A program made the translations under genes and the position numbers. Under the pieces are notes generated by a model, which ran no database searches, had not been told where the DNA came from, and saw only the letters and a list, made by a program, of their open reading frames with translations. 59,627 nt of DNA. It comes from Aureimonas altamirensis. Lineage in GTDB: Bacteria; Pseudomonadota; Alphaproteobacteria; Rhizobiales; Rhizobiaceae. The stretch spans positions 1 through 59,627 of the forward strand of contig NZ_BBWQ01000017.1 of assembly GCF_001463885.1 (NCBI RefSeq). Reading direction: 5' to 3'. The first letter of the stretch is position 1, and the number at the start of each line of letters is the position of its first letter. This document shows positions 28,067-35,854 of this stretch, one piece after another.

Positions 28067-29059
28067 TTGATCGGACATAGCACTTCGGGCCTTCGGTCGG
28101 CCCTGCGCAACGGCGTCGTCCTTATGGGCGTCATCGCCTTTCCCGCACTTTCCGGTTGCATGTCCGCCATCGACGATACGTCCGCCTTCGGCTTCAATAC
28201 GCCTGCTTCGGCCCCGGCCGAACCCGCCGTCGAAACGGCCGAGCTCCAGCCGGAAGGGCAGGAGGACAAGGAACAGTCGGCCGCCGGCCAGCCGGCGGAG
28301 CCCGCCGTTGCCTCGGCGGCCCAGGCTGCGGCCAACGAAGAGAACGCACTGCTGACGCAGGCATCGTCGAGCGTGTCCGGGCGGCCGGCCGAGGGGGCAC
28401 TTGCGGCCTACTCGCCGCCGGCGCAGCCCAACCGGCAGGCCGATACGTCGCTGTTTGCCGCGCTTTCCCAGCGCGCCGAAAGCGAGCAGCCGAAACCGGA
28501 AGCCGTGGCGGAGGCTGTCGCTGCCCGCGTGGTGGTGACGCATACCGATGGCATGGGCAAGGCTTCGCCCAGCGCCGAGCTTCCGGGAGTGGACGCATCG
28601 TCCCTGTTCAAGATCGGCAAGCGTGCGTCGGTCGACAGCGAAGATTTTCTGGACGATATCGGCGGCGAATATCAGATCGCCTCTTTGGGCGGCATGGCCC
28701 GGCTGGCTCCAAGCGGACTTATGGTCGCCCGCGAGGATGTGAATACCAGCTGCTTCGGAAGCGATCTCGTGCGCATGATCCGGCAGGTCGAAAGCCGGTT
28801 CGGCAAGAAGGTCGTCATAACCTCCGGTTACCGATCTCCGCCGCATAACCGCCGCGTCGGCGGCGCCAAGGCTTCGATGCACATGGCGTGCAAGGCTGCC
28901 GATTTCCATATTCCGGGCGTCAGCGGTGTCGAGGTTGCCCGCTATGTGCGCTCGCTGCCAACTCGCGGCGGCGTCGGCACCTATTGTCACACGGCCGCCA
29001 TCCACATCGACACCGGCAAGCAGCGCGACTGGAACTGGCCCTGCCGCCGGCGCAGTTGA
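28067..29059 (+). CDS. M15-type peptidase (YcbK/DUF882-like) lipoprotein
   Basis: About 330 residues. The N-terminus (SALRNGVVLMGVIAFPALSG then Cys) is a lipoprotein signal. A ~180-residue Ala/Pro/Glu-rich linker follows. The C-terminal domain carries the M15 zinc pattern: SGYRSPPHN, HMACKAADFHI (His and Asp ligands) and AIHIDTG (third ligand). These are D-Ala-D-Ala-type carboxypeptidases or related peptidoglycan peptidases. TTG 28067, after GAGGGTGG, fits the signal length best; GTG 28007 or ATG 28016 would give an over-long signal peptide. Confidence 0.8.
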   Translation: MIGHSTSGLRSALRNGVVLMGVIAFPALSGCMSAIDDTSAFGFNTPASAPAEPAVETAELQPEGQEDKEQSAAGQPAEPAVASAAQAAANEENALLTQASSSVSGRPAEGALAAYSPPAQPNRQADTSLFAALSQRAESEQPKPEAVAEAVAARVVVTHTDGMGKASPSAELPGVDASSLFKIGKRASVDSEDFLDDIGGEYQIASLGGMARLAPSGLMVAREDVNTSCFGSDLVRMIRQVESRFGKKVVITSGYRSPPHNRRVGGAKASMHMACKAADFHIPGVSGVEVARYVRSLPTRGGVGTYCHTAAIHIDTGKQRDWNWPCRRRS

Positions 29060-29124
29060 GGGTCGACAGCCGGGAACCTTGACGACAGCCTGCGAATTTC
29101 TGGGATGTCGAAAAGGAGGCCGAC

Positions 29125-29397
29125 ATGGCTGACAAGAAATCCGAAGCTGAACATGAACTTCCCGATGACGCCGCGCACGACGCAGGGCAGGAGGGGCGGG
29201 TCGACGTCCTGACCAATGCCGTCCGCCGCCTGGACAACCGCTTCAGCGGCCGTCCGAACGATCCTTCGCTGATCGGCCAGGATATGCCGGAAGAGGACGA
29301 GGACGAAAAAGACCCCGAGGCCACCGGGGACGATGCGGACGAAGATCCGGACAAGGACGACGACTGGCCCGAGCCCAAGGGCACGAAGCTCTGGTAA
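29125..29397 (+). CDS. Small highly acidic hypothetical protein
   Basis: 90 residues with a very acidic second half (PEEDEDEKDPEATGDDADED and a following KDDDWPEPKG). AAAGGAGG precedes the ATG at good spacing, which supports translation. No membrane helix or known domain is seen. The sequence looks intrinsically disordered. Function unknown. Confidence 0.75.
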   Translation: MADKKSEAEHELPDDAAHDAGQEGRVDVLTNAVRRLDNRFSGRPNDPSLIGQDMPEEDEDEKDPEATGDDADEDPDKDDDWPEPKGTKLW

Positions 29398-29492
29398 AGC
29401 CGTCACACGGCCGACATAAAAGCGTCATCCGCTCTTGACGAAACGCAACCTGAGATAGAGTTCTCAGCCATTCCCGGAACGATTGCCAGGGG

Positions 29493-30311
29493 ATGGCTGT
29501 GGCTTTTCAGAATGCGTCCAACACAACGCGCCGGGGCGGACCGGCGGGCACGGCCGGCCAGCGCCTTATCCAGGCCCGCCGCGGCGGGATCGACGTCTGG
29601 ATCAAGGATTTCAGCTACGAGACCGTACGGCTGGGGCAGCGTGTCCACCGCCTCGTTTCCGCGTTCATCCGGATGGAGCTTCTGCGTCCTTCGCCGTCGG
29701 TCGACGCGGCTGGGCTGGTCGACCGCGAGTTGCGCAAGCAAAGCGCATTCGCGCGCTCCGGGATCGGCGTCCCCGATATGGAAAGACTATCCGACACAAA
29801 GCTTGCGGTGGCGGATGCCGGCAAGACGCTGATGGCGCGCATGGATGCGCTGCGGGCAGCCGGGCACGCCGACCGGCACGACGATCTTCTTGTCCTTGCG
29901 GCGCATGCCTTGTCGCAGGCGCATGCGGCAGGTGTGTGCCACGGACGGCCGCATCCGCGCGATATGGGGCTGGCGGATGGGCAGGTGCTGTTTTTCGACT
30001 TCGAGGAAGAGCCGGAGGCCGTCATGTCGATGGCTTCGGCGCAGGCGCGCGATACGATGCTGCTGTTCACGCAGATCGTTGCGCTGGCCATGAACCCCTC
30101 GACCGCCCAGAAGGCCTTCGATGTTTACCGCGACGGTGCCCCGGCCGACACGCTCGATGTGCTTGCAAGCCTGCGTCGGCCCGTTCGTCACGGAGCCCGT
30201 GTCGGACGCTTGGCAGCGCGGCTCCACGCGGGCAAGGATCTTGTCCGTTTTCTGAACTCCGTGGAGTTCTTCGAACGCGCTTTGCCGGTGGCGGGGCGGC
30301 CGGGGGCCTGA
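29493..30311 (+). CDS. Kinase-like-fold protein (divergent)
   Basis: 272 residues, no signal peptide. The best clue is AHAAGVCHGRPHPRDMGLAD followed by GQVLFFDFEEEPEA. This resembles the catalytic HGDxHxxN and metal-binding DFE segments of ABC1/RIO/WaaP-type atypical kinases, but the catalytic Asp position reads Arg (HGR) and the Asn position reads Asp, so activity is doubtful. An N-terminal VWIKDFSYETVRLGQRVHRL section has no clear glycine-rich loop. Its stop lies 2 nt from the stop of the convergent small gene. Function unknown. Confidence 0.65.
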   Translation: MAVAFQNASNTTRRGGPAGTAGQRLIQARRGGIDVWIKDFSYETVRLGQRVHRLVSAFIRMELLRPSPSVDAAGLVDRELRKQSAFARSGIGVPDMERLSDTKLAVADAGKTLMARMDALRAAGHADRHDDLLVLAAHALSQAHAAGVCHGRPHPRDMGLADGQVLFFDFEEEPEAVMSMASAQARDTMLLFTQIVALAMNPSTAQKAFDVYRDGAPADTLDVLASLRRPVRHGARVGRLAARLHAGKDLVRFLNSVEFFERALPVAGRPGA

Positions 30312-30313
30312 CC

Positions 30314-30550
30314 TCAGACGGAAGCCGGCGTCATTTCCGGCGCATTGGCCGCATGCGTCCGGGGTGCGCCGCGCTTGCGCTCATAGGCGAAACCGTCGGC
30401 CCACAAGCCGTGCTCATGGGAGCCGGGAGGATTGGGGTTGATGGCAATCTCGCCGCGGTCCCGAAAGGCGAAGCGGCCGGCGTTCCAGGCGCGCTTTTCC
30501 CGTTCCGCATCCAGCATGGACTGGGCAAGTTTCCTGACGGCGTCGTTCAT
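30314..30550 (-). CDS. Small hypothetical protein
   Basis: 78 residues starting MNDAVRKLAQSMLDAEREKR, probably helical, then a Gly/Pro/His-rich middle (NPNPPGSHEHGLWADGFAYE). No domain recognised. It converges on the kinase-like gene, with 2 nt between stops. The composition is protein-like, but the start has only a weak SD. Confidence 0.55.
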   Translation of the reverse strand: MNDAVRKLAQSMLDAEREKRAWNAGRFAFRDRGEIAINPNPPGSHEHGLWADGFAYERKRGAPRTHAANAPEMTPASV

Positions 30551-30598
30551 GTCGGTCGGCCCCGCTGATGTGAGGCCGCCATACTGGCCGAGGGGCGG

Positions 30599-30880
30599 TT
30601 AACGGGCTGTTTCGCCGCCGCGCGTTTGCCGCACATCCTGCTGCTCGTCCAAGGCCGATACAGCCTGCCGGCCGGCACGGGTGATGGTGAAGGTGATGGC
30701 CTGACGGGATTGGTCATAGGACGACCGGCAGAAACCGGCATGTGCCAACTGCTCCAGCGTACGCAGCGTGCGAATGCCATGCGGCAGGCCATGCCAACGC
30801 TGATCGTTGCGGGACACGAGGATGGGCGATTGCTCCAGATGGCGCAGCGCCTGAATTTGCGAGTCGGAGAAGATGCGCAT
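30599..30880 (-). CDS. Small winged-helix-like hypothetical protein
   Basis: 93 residues. GIRTLRTLEQLAHAGFCRSS followed by AITFTITRAGRQAVSAL resembles the helix-and-wing part of MarR/PadR-like proteins, where a hairpin carries T(P/R)AGR. TTGGGGAC precedes the ATG. A perfect 7-4-7 inverted repeat lies 46-64 bp upstream, consistent with an autoregulated DNA-binding protein. No family assignment is secure. Confidence 0.55.
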   Translation of the reverse strand: MRIFSDSQIQALRHLEQSPILVSRNDQRWHGLPHGIRTLRTLEQLAHAGFCRSSYDQSRQAITFTITRAGRQAVSALDEQQDVRQTRGGETAR

Positions 30881-30926
30881 GTCCCCAAAGCTAGCGGTGG
30901 CGGTGCCACGGGTCTCTTGGCTCTAG

Positions 30927-30944
30927 GGGTGAATGGGTTCACCC
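30927..30944. promoter_or_regulatory. Palindrome upstream of the winged-helix-like gene
   Basis: GGGTGAA (30927-30933), four bases, TTCACCC (30938-30944). Its position just upstream of the leftward gene starting at 30880 suits an operator; a transcript hairpin is the alternative. Confidence 0.45.
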
Positions 30945-31000
30945 ATAAGGGCCGCAGGCCTACGCCAACAGGTGAGGGGTCAGCGCCCGATGGAATCAGA

Positions 31001-31029
31001 AGGGGCTGTCGCACTGCGCGACAGCCCCT
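31001..31029. repeat. Strong 12-bp inverted repeat 3' of the DUF2171 gene
   Basis: AGGGGCTGTCGC (31001-31012) pairs perfectly with GCGACAGCCCCT (31018-31029) across a 5-nt loop. It lies 28 bp beyond the DUF2171 stop. There is no T-run on the 3' side in either direction; it may still stop or stabilise the DUF2171 transcript, or be a dispersed palindromic element. Confidence 0.6.
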
Positions 31030-31056
31030 CAAAAATGTCTGACTGAAAACAGCGGG

Positions 31057-31311
31057 TCAGACGCCCTTGCCGCTTTCCTCTTCCTCGAAGGTCACCGCGA
31101 CATCGCTGTTTGCGGACAGGCGTACCTTGTCGCCTTCGACATCCGCGACAAGCCCAACCGAAATGTAGTGGTGGTGGCCTTTGTGACCTTCCGGATTGTC
31201 GTCCCGGGTCAGTTTGATGCGATCGCCTTCGACGCGATCGACCTTGCCCACATGGACGCCATCGGCACCAATGACTTCCATATGCTCACGAATGGATTCC
31301 AAACCGCTCAT
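31057..31311 (-). CDS. DUF2171 protein
   Basis: 84 residues. IREHMEVIGADGVHVGKVDR followed by VEGDRIKLTRDD and HHHYISVGLVADVEGDKVRL is the DUF2171 pattern, a small PRC-barrel-like beta protein, often linked to stress response. An SD-like GGAG lies 7 nt before the ATG. It is 42 bp downstream of the small gene at 31354-31584 and probably shares its EcfG-like promoter. Confidence 0.85.
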   Translation of the reverse strand: MSGLESIREHMEVIGADGVHVGKVDRVEGDRIKLTRDDNPEGHKGHHHYISVGLVADVEGDKVRLSANSDVAVTFEEEESGKGV

Positions 31312-31353
31312 ATCATGTCTCCGTTACGCGAATGGTCGCTTGGCGTAGATGCG

Positions 31354-31584
31354 TCAGGCAGCGTGGCCGCCAAGGCCTCTTGCCGGCTTTTCTTCGCGTG
31401 CGAAGCTGATGCGGCTGCGGCAGCTTTTCCATCGTGTCGGATCGAAGGTGCGGGCATTGATCTGATCGAGGGCGATCTCCGATTCCTCGAAGGTCAGCCC
31501 GTCCAGGTGGTAGATTCCCCAACGCAGATTGTACCGACCATCCACATTGCGGATGTCGATTTTCGGGGCCAGCCGTCTGATCAT
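31354..31584 (-). CDS. Small hypothetical protein, stress-operon member
   Basis: 76 residues, MIRRLAPKIDIRNVDGRYNL, with a basic C-terminus. No domain recognised. GGAGG lies 5 nt before the ATG, and an exact GGAAC-N16-CGTT promoter element lies 29 nt further upstream. It precedes DUF2171 in the same orientation. Likely a general-stress protein by promoter context only. Confidence 0.7.
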   Translation of the reverse strand: MIRRLAPKIDIRNVDGRYNLRWGIYHLDGLTFEESEIALDQINARTFDPTRWKSCRSRISFAREEKPARGLGGHAA

Positions 31585-31612
31585 TGGTTCCTCCCGCTGA
31601 TTGCGTCGAGGA

Positions 31613-31637
31613 AACGTCTGTGGAACCCTCGGGTTCC
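31613..31637 (-). promoter_or_regulatory. EcfG-type (general stress sigma) promoter
   Basis: On the minus strand GGAAC (31637-31633), 16 bases, CGTT (31616-31613): an exact match to the alphaproteobacterial EcfG consensus GGAAC-N16/17-CGTT. It is 29 bp from the start of the leftward small gene, a normal promoter distance. Confidence 0.7.
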
Positions 31638-31709
31638 GCCGGAAGCGGGCTATTTCCGTGCCCGGCTAACGGTTATCCCTGCGCACCTGTTTCACTCGGG
31701 ACCTTCGCC

Positions 31710-32768
31710 TTGAAGCTTTTTTTCCACGACGCGCAATCGCGCCATCGCCCGACACAATATCTCGTCCACGGAAAGATCGTCGAACCGCTGGAACGCCCGG
31801 AGCGGCCGGCAGTGATGCGGCAGAGCCTGGAAGGATGCGGGCTTGTGGCGGCGGCGCCCGAAAGCGCAGGTCTGGAGCCGATCCTCGCCGTCCATGCCGG
31901 CCACTATGTCGACTTCCTCGCCTCGGCCTATGACGAGTTCCGCAGCCTTCCGAATGCGGGGCCGGAAGTCTTGCCGAATGTCCACCCCTACGGCACCGCC
32001 AGCGTCGGGCTGGAGCCACGTCCGGAGCCTCGCACCAAAGGCATCCTCGGCCGAACCGGGTGGTATATCGGCGATCTGTCCTGCGCCATGATGGCCGATA
32101 CCTTCGATGCGGCCCTGCATTCTGCCGACAGTGCCGTGGCGGCTGCGCGGGCCGTTATGACCGGAGAGCCGGCCGCCTACGCCCTGTGCCGTCCGCCCGG
32201 CCACCATGCCTATGCCGACCGGGCCTCCGGCTTCTGCTTCCTCAACAATGCGGCGATTGCCGCGCAGGAGTTGCGCAAGCGGTTCGAGCGGGTCGCCATC
32301 CTCGATTTCGATACCCATCACGGCGATGGCACGCAGGCGATCTTCTATCATCGGGACGACGTCTTCTTCGCATCCACCCACACGGACCCAAGCAACTATT
32401 ACCCGCATTATTTCGGCTATGCGGACGAACGCGGAGCCGGGGCGGGCAGGGGGTGCAACCTCAATCTACCGCTGGCGCCGGGCAGCGGCGACGATGTCTA
32501 TGCGGACGCGGTCGAGCGGCTCGCCGACGCGGTTTCGGCCTTTGGCGCGCAGGCGCTGGTGATTTCAGCCGGCTGGGACGCGCACCGGGACGATCCGCTA
32601 TCGCGCCTCACGGTGACGACAGCGGTTTACGAGACATTGGGCGTCCTGCTTGCCGGGTTGGCCCTGCCGAGCGTCATCGTGCAGGAGGGCGGCTACTCCC
32701 TTGCCGCCGTTGCCGAAGCCGCGCCGGCCTTCGTTACGGCCTTTCGCGCCGGGCATCGCGTTGCCTGA
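31710..32768 (+). CDS. Histone-deacetylase-family amidohydrolase (acetylpolyamine deacetylase-like)
   Basis: 352-residue arginase-fold, zinc-dependent deacetylase. CRPPGHHA has the His pair, ILDFDTHHGDGTQAIFY the zinc Asp/His ligands, SAGWDAHRDDP the third ligand, and QEGGYSL follows. These match acetylpolyamine amidohydrolases and class II HDAC-like bacterial enzymes that remove acetyl groups from polyamines or similar amines. The TTG at 31710 gives MKLFFHDAQSRHRP, the usual family N-terminus; the upstream frame is not protein-like. Confidence 0.9.
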   Translation: MKLFFHDAQSRHRPTQYLVHGKIVEPLERPERPAVMRQSLEGCGLVAAAPESAGLEPILAVHAGHYVDFLASAYDEFRSLPNAGPEVLPNVHPYGTASVGLEPRPEPRTKGILGRTGWYIGDLSCAMMADTFDAALHSADSAVAAARAVMTGEPAAYALCRPPGHHAYADRASGFCFLNNAAIAAQELRKRFERVAILDFDTHHGDGTQAIFYHRDDVFFASTHTDPSNYYPHYFGYADERGAGAGRGCNLNLPLAPGSGDDVYADAVERLADAVSAFGAQALVISAGWDAHRDDPLSRLTVTTAVYETLGVLLAGLALPSVIVQEGGYSLAAVAEAAPAFVTAFRAGHRVA

Positions 32769-32771
32769 TCG

Positions 32772-33530
32772 TCAGCGCGGCACCGGCAGAAGGCCGCGCA
32801 GCCCGGTGCCGCCGGCAGCGAAGCTGTAGCCCAATCCGCGCCCGGCCATGAAGCGGGCGATGACCACGGAGGTGACGAAGCCGATGGTAAAGCCGGCAAG
32901 CACGTCGCTTGGGAAATGCGCCCGCACCACGATACGGCTGAGCGCCAGGCAGAAGCCGACAATGAAGATCGGCAGGCGCACCTGCGGCGCCAGCACCATG
33001 AAGGTGGCGGTTACGGCGCCCATGGTGGTGGAATGGCCGGACGGGAAGCTGGCGAACTGGTCTCCAAACCGCGCCAGCCGGAAGGCGAAGCTGCCATAGT
33101 CTTCCAGAAGAGCCGGTCGTGCCCGGCCGAAGGCGACCTTGAGTATGTTGGTGACGATACCGGCAAGGGCGACGGCACCAAACAGGTGGCAGGCATAGGC
33201 GTAGGTGCGGGCCAGACGCAGGCGCCCGGACGTTTCCAGCCGCCGCCAATCCACCGCGGTCAGCGCGATGATTACCCCCAGCATCGGCCAGATGTACCAG
33301 CGCACCAGGCCGATATCGGTGGCGATGCGCAGAAAGGCGAGGCTGCCTGCCGGCTCATCGAGCATGGCCAGGCTGATGCGCCTGTCGACCGGAAAGCTGG
33401 CGATCGCCAGGGCCGCGCCGATGCCTGCGATGCAGACCAGCGGGACGGAGAAGATGGGGGGATGGCTGCGGGAGGGCGCGCGGCGGACATCGTGCCAGAC
33501 CTGACGCAATTGGGGTCCGATATGGCGCAA
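32772..33530 (-). CDS. PAP2-family membrane phosphatase
   Basis: 252 residues with about six helices. The three phosphatase signatures are KVAFGRARP, PSGHS and SRIVVRAHFPSD. Members dephosphorylate lipid phosphates or undecaprenyl diphosphate at the outer face of the inner membrane. TTG 33530 is chosen because AAAGGGA lies 5-6 nt upstream; a longer frame reaching 33776 runs through tRNA-Pro and is rejected. The stop is 3 bp from the convergent deacetylase stop. Confidence 0.85.
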   Translation of the reverse strand: MRHIGPQLRQVWHDVRRAPSRSHPPIFSVPLVCIAGIGAALAIASFPVDRRISLAMLDEPAGSLAFLRIATDIGLVRWYIWPMLGVIIALTAVDWRRLETSGRLRLARTYAYACHLFGAVALAGIVTNILKVAFGRARPALLEDYGSFAFRLARFGDQFASFPSGHSTTMGAVTATFMVLAPQVRLPIFIVGFCLALSRIVVRAHFPSDVLAGFTIGFVTSVVIARFMAGRGLGYSFAAGGTGLRGLLPVPR

Positions 33531-33693
33531 GCGATTCCCTTTCCGATGGCAGTTCGGCGGCTGGTTTTCGACCAGATAGGCGCAGCGCGTAGCAGAAACA
33601 GGGTTCGGGTGCAGCTTGCGTGCAGACGAAGGCTTGCCAAGCCGCACCGGCAAAGCTAGTAAGCCCAAGGCCCTCCGGCGTGCGGGCCTTGAG

Positions 33694-33770
<77 letters not shown>

Positions 33771-33814
33771 TGGCATCCAATCGCCGATCGGTCAGCGACA
33801 AGAAGGATGCCGCC

Positions 33815-34120
33815 ATGGTTGCCCGTATCTATCGTCCAGCGCGTAACGCCATGCAGTCCGGCAAGGCGCGCACCCGGGTCTGGATCCTCGATTTCGAGCC
33901 GGCGAAGCCCAAGGTGGTGGAGCCGCTGATGGGGTACACCTCCAGCGGCGATATGCGGCAGCAGGTGCGCCTGACCTTCGACACGCGCGAACAGGCCGTG
34001 GAATACGCCGAGCGCAACGGGATCGCCTACGAGGTCGAGGATACGCCGCGCATCGCGCGCTCGCGCGTGTCCTATTCCGACAACTTCAAGTACGACCGGG
34101 TCCAGCCCTGGACGCATTGA
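33815..34120 (+). CDS. NDUFS4-like complex I accessory subunit (ETC complex I subunit)
   Basis: 101 residues. MVARIYRPARNAMQSGKART, TRVWILDFEP, MGYTSSGDMRQQVRLTFDTR and AVEYAERNGIAYEV match the ETC_C1_NDUFA4/NDUFS4 family, the supernumerary NADH:ubiquinone oxidoreductase subunit conserved between alphaproteobacteria and mitochondria. AAGGA lies 8 nt before the ATG at 33815; a frame opening at 33770 inside the tRNA CCA is rejected. It lies between two tRNA genes, away from the nuo operon. Confidence 0.92.
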   Translation: MVARIYRPARNAMQSGKARTRVWILDFEPAKPKVVEPLMGYTSSGDMRQQVRLTFDTREQAVEYAERNGIAYEVEDTPRIARSRVSYSDNFKYDRVQPWTH

Positions 34121-34145
34121 CCGAGGCGGCCTTTGCCGCTTCCCC

Positions 34146-34221
34146 GGCCCCGTAGCTCAGTGGATAGAGCACCGGCCTTCTAAGCCGATGGTCGCAGGTT
34201 CGAATCCTGCCGGGGTCGCCA
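34146..34221 (+). tRNA. tRNA-Arg (UCU)
   Basis: 76 nt with an encoded CCA. The acceptor GGCCCCG pairs with CGGGGTC; the D-arm is GCTCAGTGGATAGAGC, the anticodon loop CTTCTAA (anticodon TCT), and the T-arm GCAGGTTCGAATCCTGC. The accessory region starts right after it. Confidence 0.97.
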
Positions 34222-34390
34222 ACGAATTCAACTACTTAGACTGCGTATTACAACGGTTTCATGTTGCACCATGTTGCAACTGGCAATCGAGCGTTTCCAG
34301 TGGTTTGCGGTGAGGCTCGGCAAATCTATGCGACATGCATGCGACATGCGATCGACCTCTTCGACTAGAACAAATGCGTCCGATTTAGAC

Positions 34391-34903
34391 ATGATTGAAA
34401 CCGAACGCCTGAGCCTACTCACGCCCGCCCTTAGCGATTTCGAAAACAGCTATGCCATGCATCGGAACGAGGTAATGGCGCGGTATACCGGGGGCACCTT
34501 GCTAAGTCGCGAGGACGTTTGGCGGAAGCTGCTGCAGCGAATTGGCCATTGGGCTGTCTACGGCTACGGCGTCTTCACTGTGCGGAGCAAGGTCGACGGC
34601 ACTTTTGTTGGTGAGATTGGTCTAGCGCACTTTTGCCGAGGGTTTGGTGAATCCTTCGATGCGTTCCCCGAAGCAGCATGGATGATCGATGCCAAGGCTC
34701 ATGGACAAGGTTACGCAAAAGAGGCTGCTGAGACCATCCATCGCTGGATGACCAACACGCACGCTATGGAGCGGTCAGTCTGCATCATCCATCCTGAGAA
34801 TATTGGCTCACTGCGTGTTTGCGCGTCTCTAGGATACAAGCAGATTGGCCAAGTCGCCTATCGCAATGATCACCCATTGATGTTTGAACGCGTCACGTCC
34901 TGA
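34391..34903 (+). CDS. GNAT-family N-acetyltransferase (RimJ/RimL-like)
   Basis: 170 residues starting MIETERLSLLTPALSDFENS, the usual start of RimJ/RimL-type acetyltransferases. VRSKVDGTFVGEIGLAHF and the acetyl-CoA loop region AKAHGQGYAKEAAETIHRWM followed by HPENIGSLRVCASLGYKQIG are family-typical. The acceptor is unknown. Codon use is visibly more AT-rich at third positions than in the flanking core genes, which suggests acquired DNA. The ATG at 34391 is preferred over one at 34271. Confidence 0.85.
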   Translation: MIETERLSLLTPALSDFENSYAMHRNEVMARYTGGTLLSREDVWRKLLQRIGHWAVYGYGVFTVRSKVDGTFVGEIGLAHFCRGFGESFDAFPEAAWMIDAKAHGQGYAKEAAETIHRWMTNTHAMERSVCIIHPENIGSLRVCASLGYKQIGQVAYRNDHPLMFERVTS

Positions 34904-34928
34904 TCGCCCTGGATGCGTACTTTGCTGA

Positions 34929-35108
34929 TCATATTCGGCAACTTTTGCCTTCGTCCTGAGACTCCCCCCATTGGAGTCCGAGGCGCTCGTCTTCATTCAT
35001 GAGAACCCGGATGAGGCTGTCGCTTCCGGCTTGTCGCTGTTCCCGAACCTCAAGCCTGCGGTTGTCGAGGGTGGGCTGACGAGGTCGTGGCAAAGTAACG
35101 GCAGTTAG
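34929..35108 (+). pseudogene. Possible gene remnant (no start codon)
   Basis: The 365 bp between the GNAT gene and the next gene has no intact gene. One frame is open for 59 codons between stops, and its second half (ESEALVFIHENPDEAVASGL then FPNLKPAVVEGGL) reads like the C-terminal part of a substrate-binding ABC transporter protein (NMT1/SsuA type). The similarity is by eye only. The rest of the gap holds a long hairpin at 35140-35175. Confidence 0.3.
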
Positions 35109-35139
35109 TCGATTGGCGAATTGGCGTATTTGAAACGTG

Positions 35140-35175
35140 GACTGCCCATGCGCGAGCCATCGCGCATGGGCAGTC
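35140..35175. repeat. 16-bp perfect inverted repeat
   Basis: GACTGCCCATGCGCGA (35140-35155), loop GCCA, then the perfect complement (35160-35175). No T-run follows on either strand. Too long and perfect to be chance; it may be a dispersed palindromic element, a recombination site or a transcript-stabilising hairpin. Confidence 0.8.
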
Positions 35176-35268
35176 GCCGAACCAGGGTACCGATGCGCAC
35201 TCCCGATCGAAGGGCAGATCGCTACTTGGCTTGGTAGTAGACCTTCGTCCCGAACGCCGTGGCGGAGG

Positions 35269-35526
35269 TTAGCTCTCTGTCAGCCGCCGTATATTGGCTT
35301 GCACCACGGCTCGATAGTCGCCGATCACGCTGTCGGCGGGCTGGCCTTCTATCAGCGACGCGTAGGCCGCGCCGAAGGCCTGCACCTTTTCCGATACCAT
35401 AAGTGTCGCTTCATCGATGGCGGCTGCGCCTCCCAGTCCGAGGCGGCACAACCGCAGATTGGCAGCCTGCTGCGACTCCAGAGCAAGCATCAGGATGTTC
35501 GCTCCGATCGATAGCAACGAGTTCAC
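35269..35526 (-). CDS. Hypothetical protein in the Mn-catalase operon
   Basis: 85 residues, MNSLLSIGANILMLALESQQ, mainly helical with an Ala-rich middle and no known domain. It resembles small helical proteins of the type that pair with stress proteins (phasin-like length and composition), but this is not an assignment. It lies 5 bp after the 102-residue gene and is probably the last gene of the operon. Confidence 0.6.
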   Translation of the reverse strand: MNSLLSIGANILMLALESQQAANLRLCRLGLGGAAAIDEATLMVSEKVQAFGAAYASLIEGQPADSVIGDYRAVVQANIRRLTES

Positions 35527-35531
35527 CCTGG

Positions 35532-35840
35532 CTAACCTCCGTTGACCGCGTGACCATCGAACTCTGCGAACGCAGAGCGGATCGCCTCAGCCTTGGTATC
35601 GTCATCGATATCGACTGAAACGGCAATCATGCCATCGAGCGCCTGATCGTAACGCTCATCCGTGCTCGGCTGGCCGCCCTTCGCATCGCTGCCGGCCAGT
35701 TCCTCACCGGCGGAATTATTATCGCCGACCGGGGAGATGAAGATCGATGTCCGCTCGACCTCATACTCCTGCACCAGACGCTCGACGGCCATTTCCGCGT
35801 TGCGTCGCGTTTCAAACTCAGCCTTCAGATTCGTGCCCAT
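35532..35840 (-). CDS. Hypothetical stress protein in the Mn-catalase operon
   Basis: 102 residues, MGTNLKAEFETRRNAEMAVE, with an alpha-beta pattern: RLVQEYEVERTSIFISPVG, then a polar loop, then MIAVSVDIDDDTKAEAIRSA. It looks like a small ferredoxin-like/ACT-type fold as in general-stress 17M-like proteins; that is inference. Spacing to the Mn-catalase stop is 14 bp. Confidence 0.65.
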   Translation of the reverse strand: MGTNLKAEFETRRNAEMAVERLVQEYEVERTSIFISPVGDNNSAGEELAGSDAKGGQPSTDERYDQALDGMIAVSVDIDDDTKAEAIRSAFAEFDGHAVNGG

Positions 35841-35854
35841 TCGAGCGTCTCCTT

